A DNA stretch of 64,000 bases from Rhodanobacter glycinis (GTDB lineage Bacteria > Pseudomonadota > Gammaproteobacteria > Xanthomonadales > Rhodanobacteraceae): NCBI RefSeq assembly GCF_006438785.1, contig NZ_RCZB01000001.1, forward strand, positions 569,912-633,911. Reading direction: 5' to 3'. Positions 17,073 to 26,880 of the stretch are shown piece after piece. The notes below the pieces were generated by a model. The model did no database searches and was not told the origin of the DNA. It saw only the letters and a program-made list of their open reading frames with translations. Numbering within the stretch: the stretch's first letter is position 1; each line of letters opens with the position of its first letter. A program made the translations under genes and the position numbers.

Positions 17073-18851
17073 TCAACGCGCTGCGGTGTCGTTGTCGGCA
17101 TGATCGTGCGTGGCCAGCCCATCGGCCAGCTTCACCAGCTGCACGAAGCCGGCGCGATAGCCGCTGGCGTCGTCGCCGCGCGCGCCGTTGGCAAGTTGCG
17201 CGATCTGTGCATAGCCATAACCGTCCAGGTATTTGCCGCCGCGCAAGGCGTCGGCGAACGCGGCCACGGCGGCGGCATAACGCAGCCGTTCACTGGGTTG
17301 TGCCCCGGCCTGTGAAGTGATCGGCTGCTCGATCAGCTTGCTGTCCGACTGTCCTGGCAGCTTGTAGCGCAGGCGCAGGAAGGCCAGTTCGCTGTCACCC
17401 TTGGCCGGTGTGGCCTGGTTGCCATAACGCAGTGGATCGACGCGCGCAGCGTCCGAGCCCCTCGGGGTGATCTCGTAGATCGCGGTGACGTTGGCACCCG
17501 CACCGATCTCGCCGGCGTCGACCTTGTCATTGTTGAAATCCTCGCGCTTAAGCAAGCGTTTCTCGTAGCCGATCAAACGATATTCCTGCACCTGCGACGG
17601 ATTGAATTCGACCTGGATCTTCACGTCCTTCGCGATCGTCAGCAAGGTGGCGGACATCTCGTCGACCAGCACGCGGCGGCCTTCCTGCAGGCTGTCAATG
17701 TAGTGGTGGCTGCCGTTGCCCACGTCGGCCAGCATCACCGCCATGGCGTCGTTGTAGTTGCCTTCGCCGAAGCCCAGCGTGGTCAGCGCGACGCCACTCT
17801 TGCGGTGATCCTCGATGGTGGTCTTCAGTGCCTGCTCGCTGACCGTGCCCACGTTGAAGTCGCCATCGGTGGCCAGGATCACCCGGTTCACGCCATCCTT
17901 GATGAAGCCCTGCTCGGCTTGCGCATAGGCCAGCTCGATGCCGGCGCCGCCGTTGGTGGAGCCGCCCGCGCCGAGGCTGTCGATCGCCGCGTCGATGGCG
18001 GCGTGCTGGTCGCCAGGGGTGGAGGGCAGGGCGACGCCGGCATAGCCTGCATAAGTGACGATGGCCACGCGATCCTGCGGGCGCAGTTCGCGCACCAGCT
18101 GCTTCAGCGAAGCTTTCAGCAGCGGCAGCTTGTCCGGTTCATCCATCGAGCCCGAGGTGTCGATCAGGAACACCAGGTTCGATGCGGGCATCTCCGCGGC
18201 CGGCACGCGATAGCCCTGGATGCCGATCAACAGCAGTTGGCGCTTCGCATTCCACGGCGCGGGCGCCAGCTCGGTAGTCACACTGAACGGCTGCTCGCGA
18301 TCGGCTGGCGGCGTGTAGCCGTAGTCGAAGTAGTTGATGAACTCCTCCGCGCGCACCGCATCCGCCGGCGGCAGCTGGCCTGCGCTCAGCATGCGCCGCA
18401 CGTTGGTGTACGAGCCGGTGTCGACGTCGATGCTGAAGGTGGACACCGGTTGCCCGGTGACCAGTTGCACCGGATTGGTATCGCGGTGGGTGTAGTTCTC
18501 GGTGTTGATGTCGCCGGGCATCGGCTGCATCGGCATCACCATCGGCGCTACCCTATAGGCATTTGCTGCCACCATCCCTTTGCTCATCGCCCTGCGCTGC
18601 AGCTCGGGTGACGGCTGCTTGGGCGGTTCCGGCGCAGGCATGTTGGTCGGCATCGGTGCGGCCACCTCGTTCAAGGTCTTGTCGGCTTCCGTCGTCGGCT
18701 CGGGTGGCACCGGCCTGACCGGTGGAGGCGGAGCGGTGGGCGCCTTGCCGGTTGTCGCCGGCACGTTCGCGACGGGCTTCGATACGCTGCAACCAGCCAG
18801 TATCACCAGCAAGGCAAGCAGCAGGGTGCGCAACAGGGCTTTCACGTTCAT
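17073..18851 (-). CDS. VWA-domain lipoprotein (YfbK family)
   Basis: A 592-residue lipoprotein. The signal peptide ends in LAGC (Cys at about residue 21), then comes a Pro/Thr-rich linker. A YfbK-type N-terminal domain covers about residues 110-215. A von Willebrand factor A domain follows with an intact MIDAS start DTSGSMD (about 233), then ATDGDFN and the GGSTNGGAGI loop. The C-terminal domain of about 170 residues is the one normally paired with VWA in this family. It likely binds divalent metal and a protein partner at the cell envelope. GGAGGAGAA precedes the ATG at 18851. It sits upstream of a sigma/anti-sigma pair on the same strand. Confidence 0.85.
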   Translation of the reverse strand: MNVKALLRTLLLALLVILAGCSVSKPVANVPATTGKAPTAPPPPVRPVPPEPTTEADKTLNEVAAPMPTNMPAPEPPKQPSPELQRRAMSKGMVAANAYRVAPMVMPMQPMPGDINTENYTHRDTNPVQLVTGQPVSTFSIDVDTGSYTNVRRMLSAGQLPPADAVRAEEFINYFDYGYTPPADREQPFSVTTELAPAPWNAKRQLLLIGIQGYRVPAAEMPASNLVFLIDTSGSMDEPDKLPLLKASLKQLVRELRPQDRVAIVTYAGYAGVALPSTPGDQHAAIDAAIDSLGAGGSTNGGAGIELAYAQAEQGFIKDGVNRVILATDGDFNVGTVSEQALKTTIEDHRKSGVALTTLGFGEGNYNDAMAVMLADVGNGSHHYIDSLQEGRRVLVDEMSATLLTIAKDVKIQVEFNPSQVQEYRLIGYEKRLLKREDFNNDKVDAGEIGAGANVTAIYEITPRGSDAARVDPLRYGNQATPAKGDSELAFLRLRYKLPGQSDSKLIEQPITSQAGAQPSERLRYAAAVAAFADALRGGKYLDGYGYAQIAQLANGARGDDASGYRAGFVQLVKLADGLATHDHADNDTAAR

Positions 18852-18974
18852 GGGACGGTTCTCCTCCGGCGGCGGTCTCCTCCGGTTCGTGAAAGATGAA
18901 ACGCGGGCATGAGGCGAACGGGGTCAATCGCCGCGCGGTAACATGGCGCCCTCAGCGAGATCCACCGGAACGAC

Positions 18975-19448
18975 ATGATCAACAACGACGTACTGCGCGC
19001 CATCCGCTACATGCTCGACCTCAGCGACGGCAAGGTGGTGGAGATCACCCATCTGGCCGACCCGAATTTCCCGATCACGAAGGAGGACGTGCAGGCATAC
19101 CTGAAAAAGGACGAGGAGCCGGGCTACGTCGAATGCAGCAATGCCGTGCTGGCGCACTTCCTCGACGGCCTGGTGTTCCACCGCCGCGGCCGCGACGAAA
19201 ATCTGCCGCCGCGCCCGGTGGAAAAGCGCGTCACCAACAACGTGGTGCTGAAGAAGCTGCGCGTGGCGTTCGAGCTGAAGGATGTGGACATGCACCAGAT
19301 TCTCGAAGCCGCCGGCTTCCCGATCTCCAAGCCCGAACTCAGCGCGCTGTTCCGCCAGCCCGGACACAAGAATTTCCGGCTATGTGGCGATCAGCTGCTG
19401 CGGAATTTTCTGAAGGGATTGACGATGCGGGTGCGTCGCGACGACTGA
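18975..19448 (+). CDS. yehS: DUF1456 family protein YehS
   Basis: A 157-residue cytoplasmic protein consisting of two DUF1456 repeats of about 65-70 residues. The first runs from NNDVLRAIRYMLDLSD to the end of the FLDGLVFHRRGRD helix; the second from NNVVLKKLRVAFELKD to NFLKGLTMRVR. Length and repeat pattern match E. coli YehS, whose function is unknown. The gene begins about 120 bp from the divergently transcribed VWA gene. A degenerate duplicate of its 3' end lies about 900 bp downstream (see 20241-20347). Confidence 0.85.
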   Translation: MINNDVLRAIRYMLDLSDGKVVEITHLADPNFPITKEDVQAYLKKDEEPGYVECSNAVLAHFLDGLVFHRRGRDENLPPRPVEKRVTNNVVLKKLRVAFELKDVDMHQILEAAGFPISKPELSALFRQPGHKNFRLCGDQLLRNFLKGLTMRVRRDD

Positions 19449-19582
19449 ACTTTACGGGTGCCAGATACCTCTCGCTTGGCGCGATGCATGCTTTGACAAA
19501 CAGGTCGATTGACGCTTGTGAAGGCTGGGCGTAGCGTCCGCCAGCACTGCATATCCGTGCAGTATCGGCAAGGAGGTGGGCT

Positions 19583-20020
19583 GTGAAACGTATCACGATG
19601 CTTCTGGTGTCAGTGTTGATGTTCGCAGTGATGGGGTCGGTGTTTGCGCAGGACGCGAAGCCGTACAAGGAAGGCAAGGTCTTGCAAGTCAGCTTCATCA
19701 AGATCAAGCCCGGACAATTCAACAATTACATGAAATATCTGGACGGGCCTTACAAGGCCAACATGGAAGCGATGAAAAAGGCTGGCCTGATCACCGGCTA
19801 CGCCGTTTACCGTTCGCAGCCGCGGGCGCCACAGGATGCCGACCTGATTCTGACGGTCGCTTACCCGAACATGGCGGCACTCGATCGAAGCGACGAGGCC
19901 GATGCAATCTCGACCAAGGTGATGGGCCCCATGGACAGCCGGGACAAGGCCAGCATGGATCGGGAGTCGATGCGCGAACTGCTGGGTAGCCAGCTGACGC
20001 GGGAATTGATCCTGAAATAG
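19583..20020 (+). CDS. exported protein of unknown function
   Basis: A 145-residue protein with a signal peptide (MLLVSVLMFAVMGSVFAQ) and a mature domain with the feel of a small alpha/beta barrel: YMKYLDGPYKANMEAMKKAG, then a central strand LILTVAYPNMAAL. I do not recognise a named family with confidence; a dimeric alpha-beta-barrel type fold is possible. It starts with GTG at 19583, which has an excellent Shine-Dalgarno (AAGGAGGT, 5 bases away). A strong terminator lies downstream at 20177-20207, so the gene is probably monocistronic and well expressed. Confidence 0.72.
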   Translation: MKRITMLLVSVLMFAVMGSVFAQDAKPYKEGKVLQVSFIKIKPGQFNNYMKYLDGPYKANMEAMKKAGLITGYAVYRSQPRAPQDADLILTVAYPNMAALDRSDEADAISTKVMGPMDSRDKASMDRESMRELLGSQLTRELILK

Positions 20021-20176
20021 GGCTTGCGACGGGATGGGTGGGGCGTGTGTTAGGCCCACATCCTGCGTTGATTCGGGCGCCGCCGACCATGTATCCATGG
20101 CGATGCCCTATTCCGATCTTTGAGCGGGGATGGATTGCTGGATTTTACAGGGGCCAACCATGTCGAACCGCGTTAG

Positions 20177-20207
20177 AAAGGCCCTTGCCTGGCGAGGGCC
20201 TTTTTTT
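20177..20207 (+). terminator. Rho-independent terminator
   Basis: A 9-bp perfect stem AAAGGCCCT / AGGGCCTTT with a 9-nt loop, running directly into a T tract of seven. It is the clearest intrinsic terminator in the window. It lies about 157 bp after the stop of the exported protein gene at 19583-20020, and the T tract orients it to the plus strand. Confidence 0.85.
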
Positions 20208-20240
20208 GTGCGGGCATGCGTGGCCTGTGTGCTTGTCGAT

Positions 20241-20347
20241 GGGTTTTCACCCCGAACTTGGCGCACTGTTCTACCAGCCTGACCACAAGGATTTCCGCTT
20301 GCGCGGCGATCCGCTGCTGCGAAATTTTTGAAAGGGCTGACGATGCG
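20241..20347 (+). pseudogene. degenerate 3' fragment of a second DUF1456 (yehS-like) gene
   Basis: Translation gives PELGALFYQPDHKDFRLRGD followed by PLLRNF, a stop, then KGLTMR. The intact yehS at 18975-19448 reads PELSALFRQPGHKNFRLCGD, QLLRNF, LKGLTMR at its C terminus. The match covers about 35 codons, with one Leu codon replaced by a stop and the final codons lost. The DNA is diverged rather than identical, so this is an old duplicate or the remnant of a related gene, not an assembly artefact. Confidence 0.75.
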
Positions 20348-20352
20348 TGAGG

Positions 20353-20568
20353 CTATCCGCAGCAGGATTTCTGCTGCTGGATCGGCGGACATGGCACGCT
20401 CCCGTAGGAGCAGAACACGCAACAGTCACCGGCTTTCGGCCGGAGCAATTCACCGCAACCCGCGCAGTCGTAAAAGAATTGGCAGGCATCGGTCGGCATG
20501 GTCTCAGTGGCCTGATGACCGCAATGTGGACAGGTCAACGTGCTCTGCAAAACAGGTTGAGTCGTCAT
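20353..20568 (-). CDS. small Cys-rich GDCCVFCSYG-motif protein
   Basis: A 71-residue protein with three pairs of cysteines in CxxC-like settings: CPHCGH (residues 13-18), CAGCGE (35-40) and the exact motif GDCCVFCSYG (46-55), ending with CPP and SCCG. Proteins carrying this motif are small, probably metal-binding (zinc or copper), and are commonly found near metal-resistance genes. It lies about 120 bp downstream of cusF on the same strand, so it probably belongs to the copper-efflux operon. The start at 20568 fits the family length. Confidence 0.75.
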   Translation of the reverse strand: MTTQPVLQSTLTCPHCGHQATETMPTDACQFFYDCAGCGELLRPKAGDCCVFCSYGSVPCPPIQQQKSCCG

Positions 20569-20687
20569 GGGTTTTCGCCGTGGTGGATCAAGCAAATCTC
20601 CCTGATGCAAGCGAGTGCCAACATCAGCGTACATCGCTCGCGCAGCCCATGACGTGTGAGGGTCTCACGTCATGGGCATGCATCTGC

Positions 20688-21032
20688 TTAGTGCTGCACC
20701 GTGATCGACGTTACCGTGTTGGCCATGTCGGCCGGGTGCAGGGTGAATTTCACCTTGTCGCCGACTTTGGCGACCTTGAGAAGATCCGGCGAAGCCACCT
20801 TGAACGGCATCGTCATCGCAGGCCAACCCATCATGCCGATAGCCTCATGTTGCAGGGTGATGGTGCCCTTGGCGGTATCGATCGCCTTGACCACACCCAC
20901 GCCCTGCGCGTCAGCGGGCTTGGCGCCGTGCTGCATGCCGGGCATGTTGGGATCCATCCGCTGGGCGGCAACGAAAGCGGGTGCAGCCAGCAGGATGCAG
21001 GCCCATGCGAGGGCGATGAGGTGCTTCTTCAT
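20688..21032 (-). CDS. cusF: periplasmic copper-binding protein CusF
   Basis: A 114-residue exported protein with a signal peptide ending in FVAAQ and a Met/His-rich linker (MDPNMPGMQHG). The rest is the small beta-barrel of the CusF family. The Cu(I)/Ag(I) site residues of this family are present in HEAIGMMGWPAMTMPF (His, Trp and two Met). CusF carries copper to the CusCBA pump. It begins 3 bp after the cusA stop, at the end of the operon; in E. coli cusF lies between cusC and cusB, so the order differs here. Confidence 0.9.
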   Translation of the reverse strand: MKKHLIALAWACILLAAPAFVAAQRMDPNMPGMQHGAKPADAQGVGVVKAIDTAKGTITLQHEAIGMMGWPAMTMPFKVASPDLLKVAKVGDKVKFTLHPADMANTVTSITVQH

Positions 21033-21035
21033 GCA

Positions 21036-24000
21036 TCAGTTTCCTTGTGGGTTGGAGTGAAAGGCGAGGTTCGTCTGATCGGCTCGACGCAGTCGGTGCA
21101 GGACCAGCAGACGGAATGCGGCGGGGATGAGCAGCATGGACAGCAACGGCGCCGTCAGCATGCCGCCGATCATCGGCGCGGCGATGCGTTGCATGACTTC
21201 CGAGCCGGCGCCGTGGCCAAGCAGGATCGGGAACAGGCCGGCTAGGATCACGGCGACGGTCATCGCCTTGGGCCGCACGCGCTGCACGGCACCTTCGCGG
21301 ATGGCCGCATCGAGTTCATCGATGCCGGCCAGCGGATTCAAGGCGAGTTGGTGATCCCAGGTCTGGCGCAGATACAGCAGCATCACTACGCCGAATTCGG
21401 CAGCGACGCCGGCCAGTGCGATGAAGCCGACGATCGTGGCCACCGACACCGCGTGACCGAGCAGCCAGATCAGCCACAAGCCGCCGACCAGCGCCAGCGG
21501 GACGCTGGCCATGATCAGTGCCGCCTCGCTCACGCGCCGGAACACGGCGTAGATCAGCAGAAAGATGATCACCAATGCGATCGGCACCACCCACTTGAGA
21601 CGTTGCATGGCGCTGGCCAGGTACTCGAACTGGCCTGACCAGGCTACCGTGGTACCCGGCGGCAAGGTGATCTGTTGCGCCACCGCGCGTTGCAGCTTGG
21701 TCACCACCGTGCCCAGATCGCTGCCGGCGGTATCGACGTAGACATAAGTGGCCAGCTGGCCGTCCTCGCTTTTCAGCATGGACGGCCCGGCCTCGACGGC
21801 GATGTCGGCGACCTGACTGAGCGTGATCTGTGCACCGCTGCTGGCGACGATCGGCAACCGCCGCAGCGCCTCGATCGAATCACGCGCGGCGCGTGGGTAG
21901 CGCACGACGATCGGATAGCGTTCGCGCCCTTCCACGGTCTGCCCGATCGGATCGCCGCCGACCACGGTGGCGATCAGCTGCTGCACGCGTTGCTGGGTCA
22001 GTCCGTAGCGCGCCGCGTCGTCGCGGCGGATATGCACGTCGACGTAGCGGCCACTGGTCGGGCGCTCGGCAATCGCCGAGCTGACACCGGGTACGGCCTT
22101 CGCCACGGTTTCGATGCGATCGGCCACGGCCTGCATCGTGGCCAGATCGGTACCCAGCACCTTGATGCCGATGGGACTCTTGATGCCGGTGGAGAGCATG
22201 TCGATGCGGTTGCGGATCGGCGGCACGAACAGGTTCGTCAGCCCCGGCACGTGCACTGCCTGGTCCAGCTCCGCCTTGATCTTCGCCATCGTCATGCCGG
22301 GACGCCATTGGTCCTTCGGCTTGAACGTGATGGTGGTCTCGAACATCTCCATGGGCGCCGGATCGGTGGCGGTGTCGGCGCGTCCCGCCTTGCCGAACAC
22401 ATGCGCGACTTCCGGCACGGTCTTGATCATGCGGTCGGTCAGCTGCAACAACTGGGACGCCTTGCCGGCCGACAAACCCGGCAGCGCGGTGGGCATGTAC
22501 AGCAGCGTGCCTTCGCCCATCGCGGGCATGAACTCGCTGCCGAGTCGGCTCAGCGGAATGAGTGCGGTGAGCAGCAACAGGCCAGCCAGCAGCAGCACCA
22601 TCTTCGGATGGCGCAGCACGGCTTCGAGGATCGGCCGATAGCCCCGGATCAGGCCGCGGTTGAGTGGGTTGTAACGCTCGGCACGGATGCGGCCGCGCAC
22701 CAGGTAACCCATCAGCACCGGCACCAGCGTCACCGCCAGTCCCGCTGCTGCGGCCATCGCGTAGGTCTTGGTGAAAGCCAGCGGTTTGAACAGTTTGCCT
22801 TCCTGCCCTTGCAGCGCAAACACCGGCACAAACGACAGCGCGATGATCAACAGGCTCACGAATAGCGCCGGACCCACTTCGGTGGCGGACTCGGCGATCA
22901 GCGACCAGCGTGCGTTGCCTTGCGGCTCCTCACCAGCGTGGGTCTCCCGCCAGTGCTCCAGATGCTTGTGGGTGTTCTCGATCATCACGATCGCCGCATC
23001 GACCATCGCACCGATCGCGATCGCGATGCCGCCCAGCGACATCAGGTTCGCCGACACGCCCTGCAGGTTCATCACGATGAAGGCCGTCAGCACACCAAGC
23101 GGCAACGTGATCACGGCCACCAGCGCGGAGCGCAGATGGCCCAGGAACAGCGCGCAGACCAGCGCGACGACGAGGAACTCCTCCAGCAGCTTGCCCCAGA
23201 TGTTCTCCACCGCCGCATCGATCAGCTGCGAGCGATCATAGGTCGGTACGATCTCGACGCCCGGTGGCAGGCTGCGCTCGAGTTCGGTCAGCCTGGCTTT
23301 CACCGCGGCAATGGCGGCCTTGGCGTTCTTGCCGGTGCGCAGCACGATCACCCCGCCGGCGACTTCGCCCTGGCCGTCCAGTTCGGCGACGCCGCGACGG
23401 AAGGTGGGGCCGCGTCGTACTGTCGCCACATCGCGCAACAGCACCGGCACGCCACCAGCATTGGTGGCGATCGGCACGTTTTCGAAGCCCTCGCGGCTTT
23501 TGAGATAACCCTCGCTGCGCACCATCAGTTCCGCCTCGCCTTGCTCGATCACCGAGCCGCCATCGGCACCATTGGCGGAGCGGATCGCCTCGACCAGTTG
23601 CTCCACGGTGATGCCGCGCGCGGCCAGTGCCTGTGGATCGGGCACGATCTGCCACGCGTTTTCCATGCCGCCGATGCTGGCCACCTCGGCGACATCCGGC
23701 ACGGTCTTCAACTGAAAGCGCAGAAACCAGTCCTGCAGCGCGCGCAGCTGGCCGAGGTCGTGCTGGCCGGTGCGATCGACCAGCGCGTATTCGTAGATCC
23801 AGCCCAATCCGGTGGCATCGGGGCCGAGTGCGGGCGTGACATCGGCGGGCAGGCTGCCGCGCACCTGACTCAGGTATTCCAGCACGCGCGAGCGCGCCCA
23901 GTACAGATCGGTGTTGTCGTCGAACAACACGTAGACGTAGGAGTCGCCGAAGAATGAATAGCCGCGAACGACCTTCGCGCCGGGTACCGACAGCATGGTG

Positions 24001-24212
24001 GTCGCCAGTGGATAGGTGACCTGATCCTCGACCACCTGTGGCGACTGGCCGGAGTAGCTGGTGCGGATGATCACCTGGGTGTCGGATAGATCGGGCAATG
24101 CATCGACCGGCGTGTGCAATGCCGCGAACACACCGGCCAGCGCGAGCGCCAGCGCAGCCAGCAACACGAATACGCGATGCGCAATCGCGGCACGGATCAG
24201 GGCGCCGATCAT
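21036..24212 (-). CDS. cusA: heavy-metal efflux RND transporter CusA
   Basis: A 1058-residue inner-membrane RND pump of the heavy-metal efflux class. It has twelve predicted helices with two large periplasmic loops. The fourth-helix motif [19 protein letters not shown] is the CusA form (monovalent Cu/Ag) rather than the CzcA form with extra acidic residues. TM1 and the first loop ([20 protein letters not shown]) are also typical. It trimerises and links to CusB and CusC to expel Cu(I)/Ag(I) across both membranes using the proton gradient. Its start overlaps the cusB stop by four bases (ATGA). Confidence 0.93.
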   Translation of the reverse strand: MIGALIRAAIAHRVFVLLAALALALAGVFAALHTPVDALPDLSDTQVIIRTSYSGQSPQVVEDQVTYPLATTMLSVPGAKVVRGYSFFGDSYVYVLFDDNTDLYWARSRVLEYLSQVRGSLPADVTPALGPDATGLGWIYEYALVDRTGQHDLGQLRALQDWFLRFQLKTVPDVAEVASIGGMENAWQIVPDPQALAARGITVEQLVEAIRSANGADGGSVIEQGEAELMVRSEGYLKSREGFENVPIATNAGGVPVLLRDVATVRRGPTFRRGVAELDGQGEVAGGVIVLRTGKNAKAAIAAVKARLTELERSLPPGVEIVPTYDRSQLIDAAVENIWGKLLEEFLVVALVCALFLGHLRSALVAVITLPLGVLTAFIVMNLQGVSANLMSLGGIAIAIGAMVDAAIVMIENTHKHLEHWRETHAGEEPQGNARWSLIAESATEVGPALFVSLLIIALSFVPVFALQGQEGKLFKPLAFTKTYAMAAAAGLAVTLVPVLMGYLVRGRIRAERYNPLNRGLIRGYRPILEAVLRHPKMVLLLAGLLLLTALIPLSRLGSEFMPAMGEGTLLYMPTALPGLSAGKASQLLQLTDRMIKTVPEVAHVFGKAGRADTATDPAPMEMFETTITFKPKDQWRPGMTMAKIKAELDQAVHVPGLTNLFVPPIRNRIDMLSTGIKSPIGIKVLGTDLATMQAVADRIETVAKAVPGVSSAIAERPTSGRYVDVHIRRDDAARYGLTQQRVQQLIATVVGGDPIGQTVEGRERYPIVVRYPRAARDSIEALRRLPIVASSGAQITLSQVADIAVEAGPSMLKSEDGQLATYVYVDTAGSDLGTVVTKLQRAVAQQITLPPGTTVAWSGQFEYLASAMQRLKWVVPIALVIIFLLIYAVFRRVSEAALIMASVPLALVGGLWLIWLLGHAVSVATIVGFIALAGVAAEFGVVMLLYLRQTWDHQLALNPLAGIDELDAAIREGAVQRVRPKAMTVAVILAGLFPILLGHGAGSEVMQRIAAPMIGGMLTAPLLSMLLIPAAFRLLVLHRLRRADQTNLAFHSNPQGN

Positions 24213-25525
24213 TGCCCGTCTCCCATGGGCACGCCGGACATCGATGCACTCGTGGTCGCTGCCGGTGGGGTGGCGTCGCCATTCAACCGTTCCAGCGCAC
24301 CTGACAGGCTTGCTTCGGAATCGATCAGGAACTGGCCCGAGACCACAACCTTTTCGCCGCCCGCGAGACCATCGCGTATTTCGGTGTAGCCCCCGGCCGA
24401 ACGCCCGGCACGCACCGCGACCGCCCGGAAGTGTCCGCCATCCTCGGCGACGATCACCCGCGTCTGGCTGCCGGTGGCGATCAGCGCGTCATCGGGCACC
24501 ACCGGCACGGCTTCGCCTTGCGCCGGGTTGAGCTGCACGGTGGCGAACATGCCTGGGCTCAGGGCGCCATCGGGATTGTCGAGCACGATGCGTGCGCGTT
24601 GCGTGCGCGTCATCGGGTCGATATCCGGCAGCAAGGTTTCCACGCTGCCGCGAAACGATCGTCCCGCCAGCGCATCGACCGTGACGGTGACTGGCGTGCC
24701 GCTTCGCACTGTACTGGCCGCCATTTGCGGCAGCGCCGCTTCGACCCACACGGTGGACAGACCGTTCAAGGTCATCAGGGTCTGGCCCGCGGTAACCCGC
24801 TGGCCCTCACGCACGTCCAGTGTGGTGACGACACCTGCTTGCGGTGCGTGCAGGGTGATCGCCGCACCCGAGCGATGACGTGACGACTGAATATCTGCAG
24901 GCGTCAGGCCCAGCACCTGCAGGCGTTCACGCGAGGCAGCACGCAAGTCTTTCGCGTCGGCCGACTGTGCTTGCTGGAGCGCATCGTATTCCGCCAGCGC
25001 GCTGTTCCATTGCGGAGCCAGCAGCTCGGCCAGGGGCGCACCGGCAGCGATCGTCGTGTACGGCGCACGCACATCGAGCCTGGCAATGACGGCATCGACC
25101 CGCGCACTGATCGTGGTGGCTTGCCGCAAATCCCACGTGACGGTGCCCGGCACCTGGATCGCGGATGCCAGCACCCGACGCTCGACTCTGGCGGTGCGTA
25201 CACCCAGGTTCTGCACCGTCGCCGGATCGATCCGGACCATATCCCTGGCGGCGCCTTCGTCGGCCGGCCGGTCATCAGCCGGCCGTTCATCAGCATATCT
25301 GGGCACCATCTGCATACCCATCGGCGACAGGCCCGGCTTGTCGAAGTGCTGCTGGGGCACCATCGTGTCGTACCAGTACAGGACTTTCTTGCCGCCACTT
25401 TCCGGCGAGGATGCGACGGTGCTGGCCGGCGACGGAGGCGAATGATGGCGGCCGCTGAAGTAGCCGATCAGCAGGAGCATGATCGCCAGCAGTGCGGCGC
25501 TGAGCATCATCAATGCGCGTTTCAT
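24209..25525 (-). CDS. cusB: efflux RND periplasmic adaptor CusB
   Basis: A 438-residue membrane-fusion protein with one N-terminal helix ([19 protein letters not shown]). A heavy-metal-binding segment typical of CusB follows ([20 protein letters not shown], about residues 52-71), then lipoyl/barrel-sandwich, alpha-hairpin and beta-barrel domains, and a C-terminal membrane-proximal domain. It bridges CusA and the outer-membrane channel. It overlaps both cusC (at its start) and cusA (at its end) by four bases, so the three proteins are translationally coupled. A Met/His-rich tail at the end ([11 protein letters not shown]) may help bind metal. Confidence 0.92.
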   Translation of the reverse strand: MKRALMMLSAALLAIMLLLIGYFSGRHHSPPSPASTVASSPESGGKKVLYWYDTMVPQQHFDKPGLSPMGMQMVPRYADERPADDRPADEGAARDMVRIDPATVQNLGVRTARVERRVLASAIQVPGTVTWDLRQATTISARVDAVIARLDVRAPYTTIAAGAPLAELLAPQWNSALAEYDALQQAQSADAKDLRAASRERLQVLGLTPADIQSSRHRSGAAITLHAPQAGVVTTLDVREGQRVTAGQTLMTLNGLSTVWVEAALPQMAASTVRSGTPVTVTVDALAGRSFRGSVETLLPDIDPMTRTQRARIVLDNPDGALSPGMFATVQLNPAQGEAVPVVPDDALIATGSQTRVIVAEDGGHFRAVAVRAGRSAGGYTEIRDGLAGGEKVVVSGQFLIDSEASLSGALERLNGDATPPAATTSASMSGVPMGDGQ

Positions 25526-26814
25526 GGCGTCGTCTCCGAAGTGGGCAACAGATAGGCGAGTGCCGCCCAGGCACGGCCGTACTCCGCTTGCACGCGGGCG
25601 TAATCGGTGTGATGGGCAATCTCATCGCGACGGGCGTCCAGCAAGGGCTGGATGTCACCGCCGCCGCGATACGCGGCGAGCGCCAGGGCTACGCGGTCGT
25701 TGGCCAGCGGGAGCAACTCATCGCGATGCCGGCGCACTTGTTCACCGAATGACTGCCATTGCGCCCAGGCGGACTGGATGGCCTCGATCTGCTGGCGGCG
25801 CCCGTCATCGTGCTCGGCGTGAACAGCATCGAGGTCAGCTGCACGGGCAGAAATGCCCCGATCCTGTCGATTGCGGGTGAACAGCGGCAGGCTCACACCG
25901 ACCTGCAATGACGCCATGTCGGACAAGCCGCGCACGCGAGAACCGTAGCTCATGCCCACGCTCCATTCGGGATGCTTGTCGGCGCGTGCGGCGGCAAGAG
26001 CTGCTTCCGCGGCCTGTTCGCGGGCAGGCCATCCCAGCAGGTTGCCCTGACGATCGAGGCTGGCCAGCAGGGATGCTTCGTCATGCGGCAGCACAGCAAA
26101 GTCCGGTGCATCCGCCAACGGCTGATCGGTCGGCGAACCCAGCCAGCGCGCAAGGCCCGCGCGGGCCTGAGCCTCGCGTGCGTTTGCCTCATCGATGCGG
26201 TTTTCCAGGTCGAGGGCCGCCATGCGAACAGCCAGCACTTCCGCCGCACTGCCGGTGCCGCCCCGCAGTCGCGCCTTCGCCACCGCCACGTCTTGTGCCC
26301 ACGCCTGTCGCATGGACTGCAGCATCATGGCTTCACGGTGCGCGCCCCACGCGGCGATCCAGGCATCGGCCACCTGCTGCTGGATCGACAACGCGGCCGT
26401 CACTTCCGATGACATGGCCAAAGCCGCATTGGCGCTACCCATCGCTCGTTCGGCCTGACGTTTGCTGCGCGAAGGCAAAGCCTGGCTGATGCCAATGGTG
26501 CGCATGGTCATGCTGTCACCGCCGGCGGTAAACGCACCCGGCCCCTGCACAGTCAGATTGTCGATACCGATAGTGAGCTGGGGATCGGGCAACGCACCCG
26601 CACGGGCAGCCTCCTGCCGGGCCGATTCCGACTGGGCGCGACGCGCTTCCAGCATCGGTGCGCGCTCGATCGCCTGATGCATGGCCGCGTCGAGCGTCAG
26701 CGCGGTTGGGCTCTGCGCTCCCGCCGGTGAAATGAAAAACAACGCCGCAGCCAACGACAGCCAGCGGGCATATCGCGCCGAACATGCGCGAACGCCAAAG
26801 AGACAGGAAAACAT
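25522..26814 (-). CDS. cusC: TolC-family outer-membrane channel CusC
   Basis: A 430-residue outer membrane efflux protein. A signal peptide (WLSLAAALFFISPAGAQ) is followed by two outer-membrane-efflux repeats rich in coiled-coil helices (ALTLDAAMHQAIERAPMLEA, then the second repeat beginning near residue 230). It forms the trimeric exit duct for CusBA. The start was placed at the ATG at 26814 because TTGGAG lies just upstream as ribosome-binding site; a TTG four codons earlier is unlikely. The operon head gene at 26881-27297 ends 66 bp before it. Confidence 0.88.
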   Translation of the reverse strand: MFSCLFGVRACSARYARWLSLAAALFFISPAGAQSPTALTLDAAMHQAIERAPMLEARRAQSESARQEAARAGALPDPQLTIGIDNLTVQGPGAFTAGGDSMTMRTIGISQALPSRSKRQAERAMGSANAALAMSSEVTAALSIQQQVADAWIAAWGAHREAMMLQSMRQAWAQDVAVAKARLRGGTGSAAEVLAVRMAALDLENRIDEANAREAQARAGLARWLGSPTDQPLADAPDFAVLPHDEASLLASLDRQGNLLGWPAREQAAEAALAAARADKHPEWSVGMSYGSRVRGLSDMASLQVGVSLPLFTRNRQDRGISARAADLDAVHAEHDDGRRQQIEAIQSAWAQWQSFGEQVRRHRDELLPLANDRVALALAAYRGGGDIQPLLDARRDEIAHHTDYARVQAEYGRAWAALAYLLPTSETTP

Positions 26815-26880
26815 GTTGAGCTCCAATCGAAAACCAGCACAGCCGTGTGCGCACGACCGATGAACGGCTAACGATGGGGG

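Larger units (their letters stand above)
20021..20352. other. 332-bp spacer holding a terminator and a gene fragment
   Basis: There is no intact gene here. The stretch contains the Rho-independent terminator at 20177-20207 and, further right, the decayed DUF1456 fragment at 20241-20347. The 150 bp directly after the stop codon at 20020 shows nothing I can identify. Confidence 0.5.

Noticed and set aside
21675..22865. 396-codon open frame antisense to cusA
   Set aside because: The composition is His/Arg/Gln-rich with no motifs, and it lies wholly inside cusA, which has strong family evidence.
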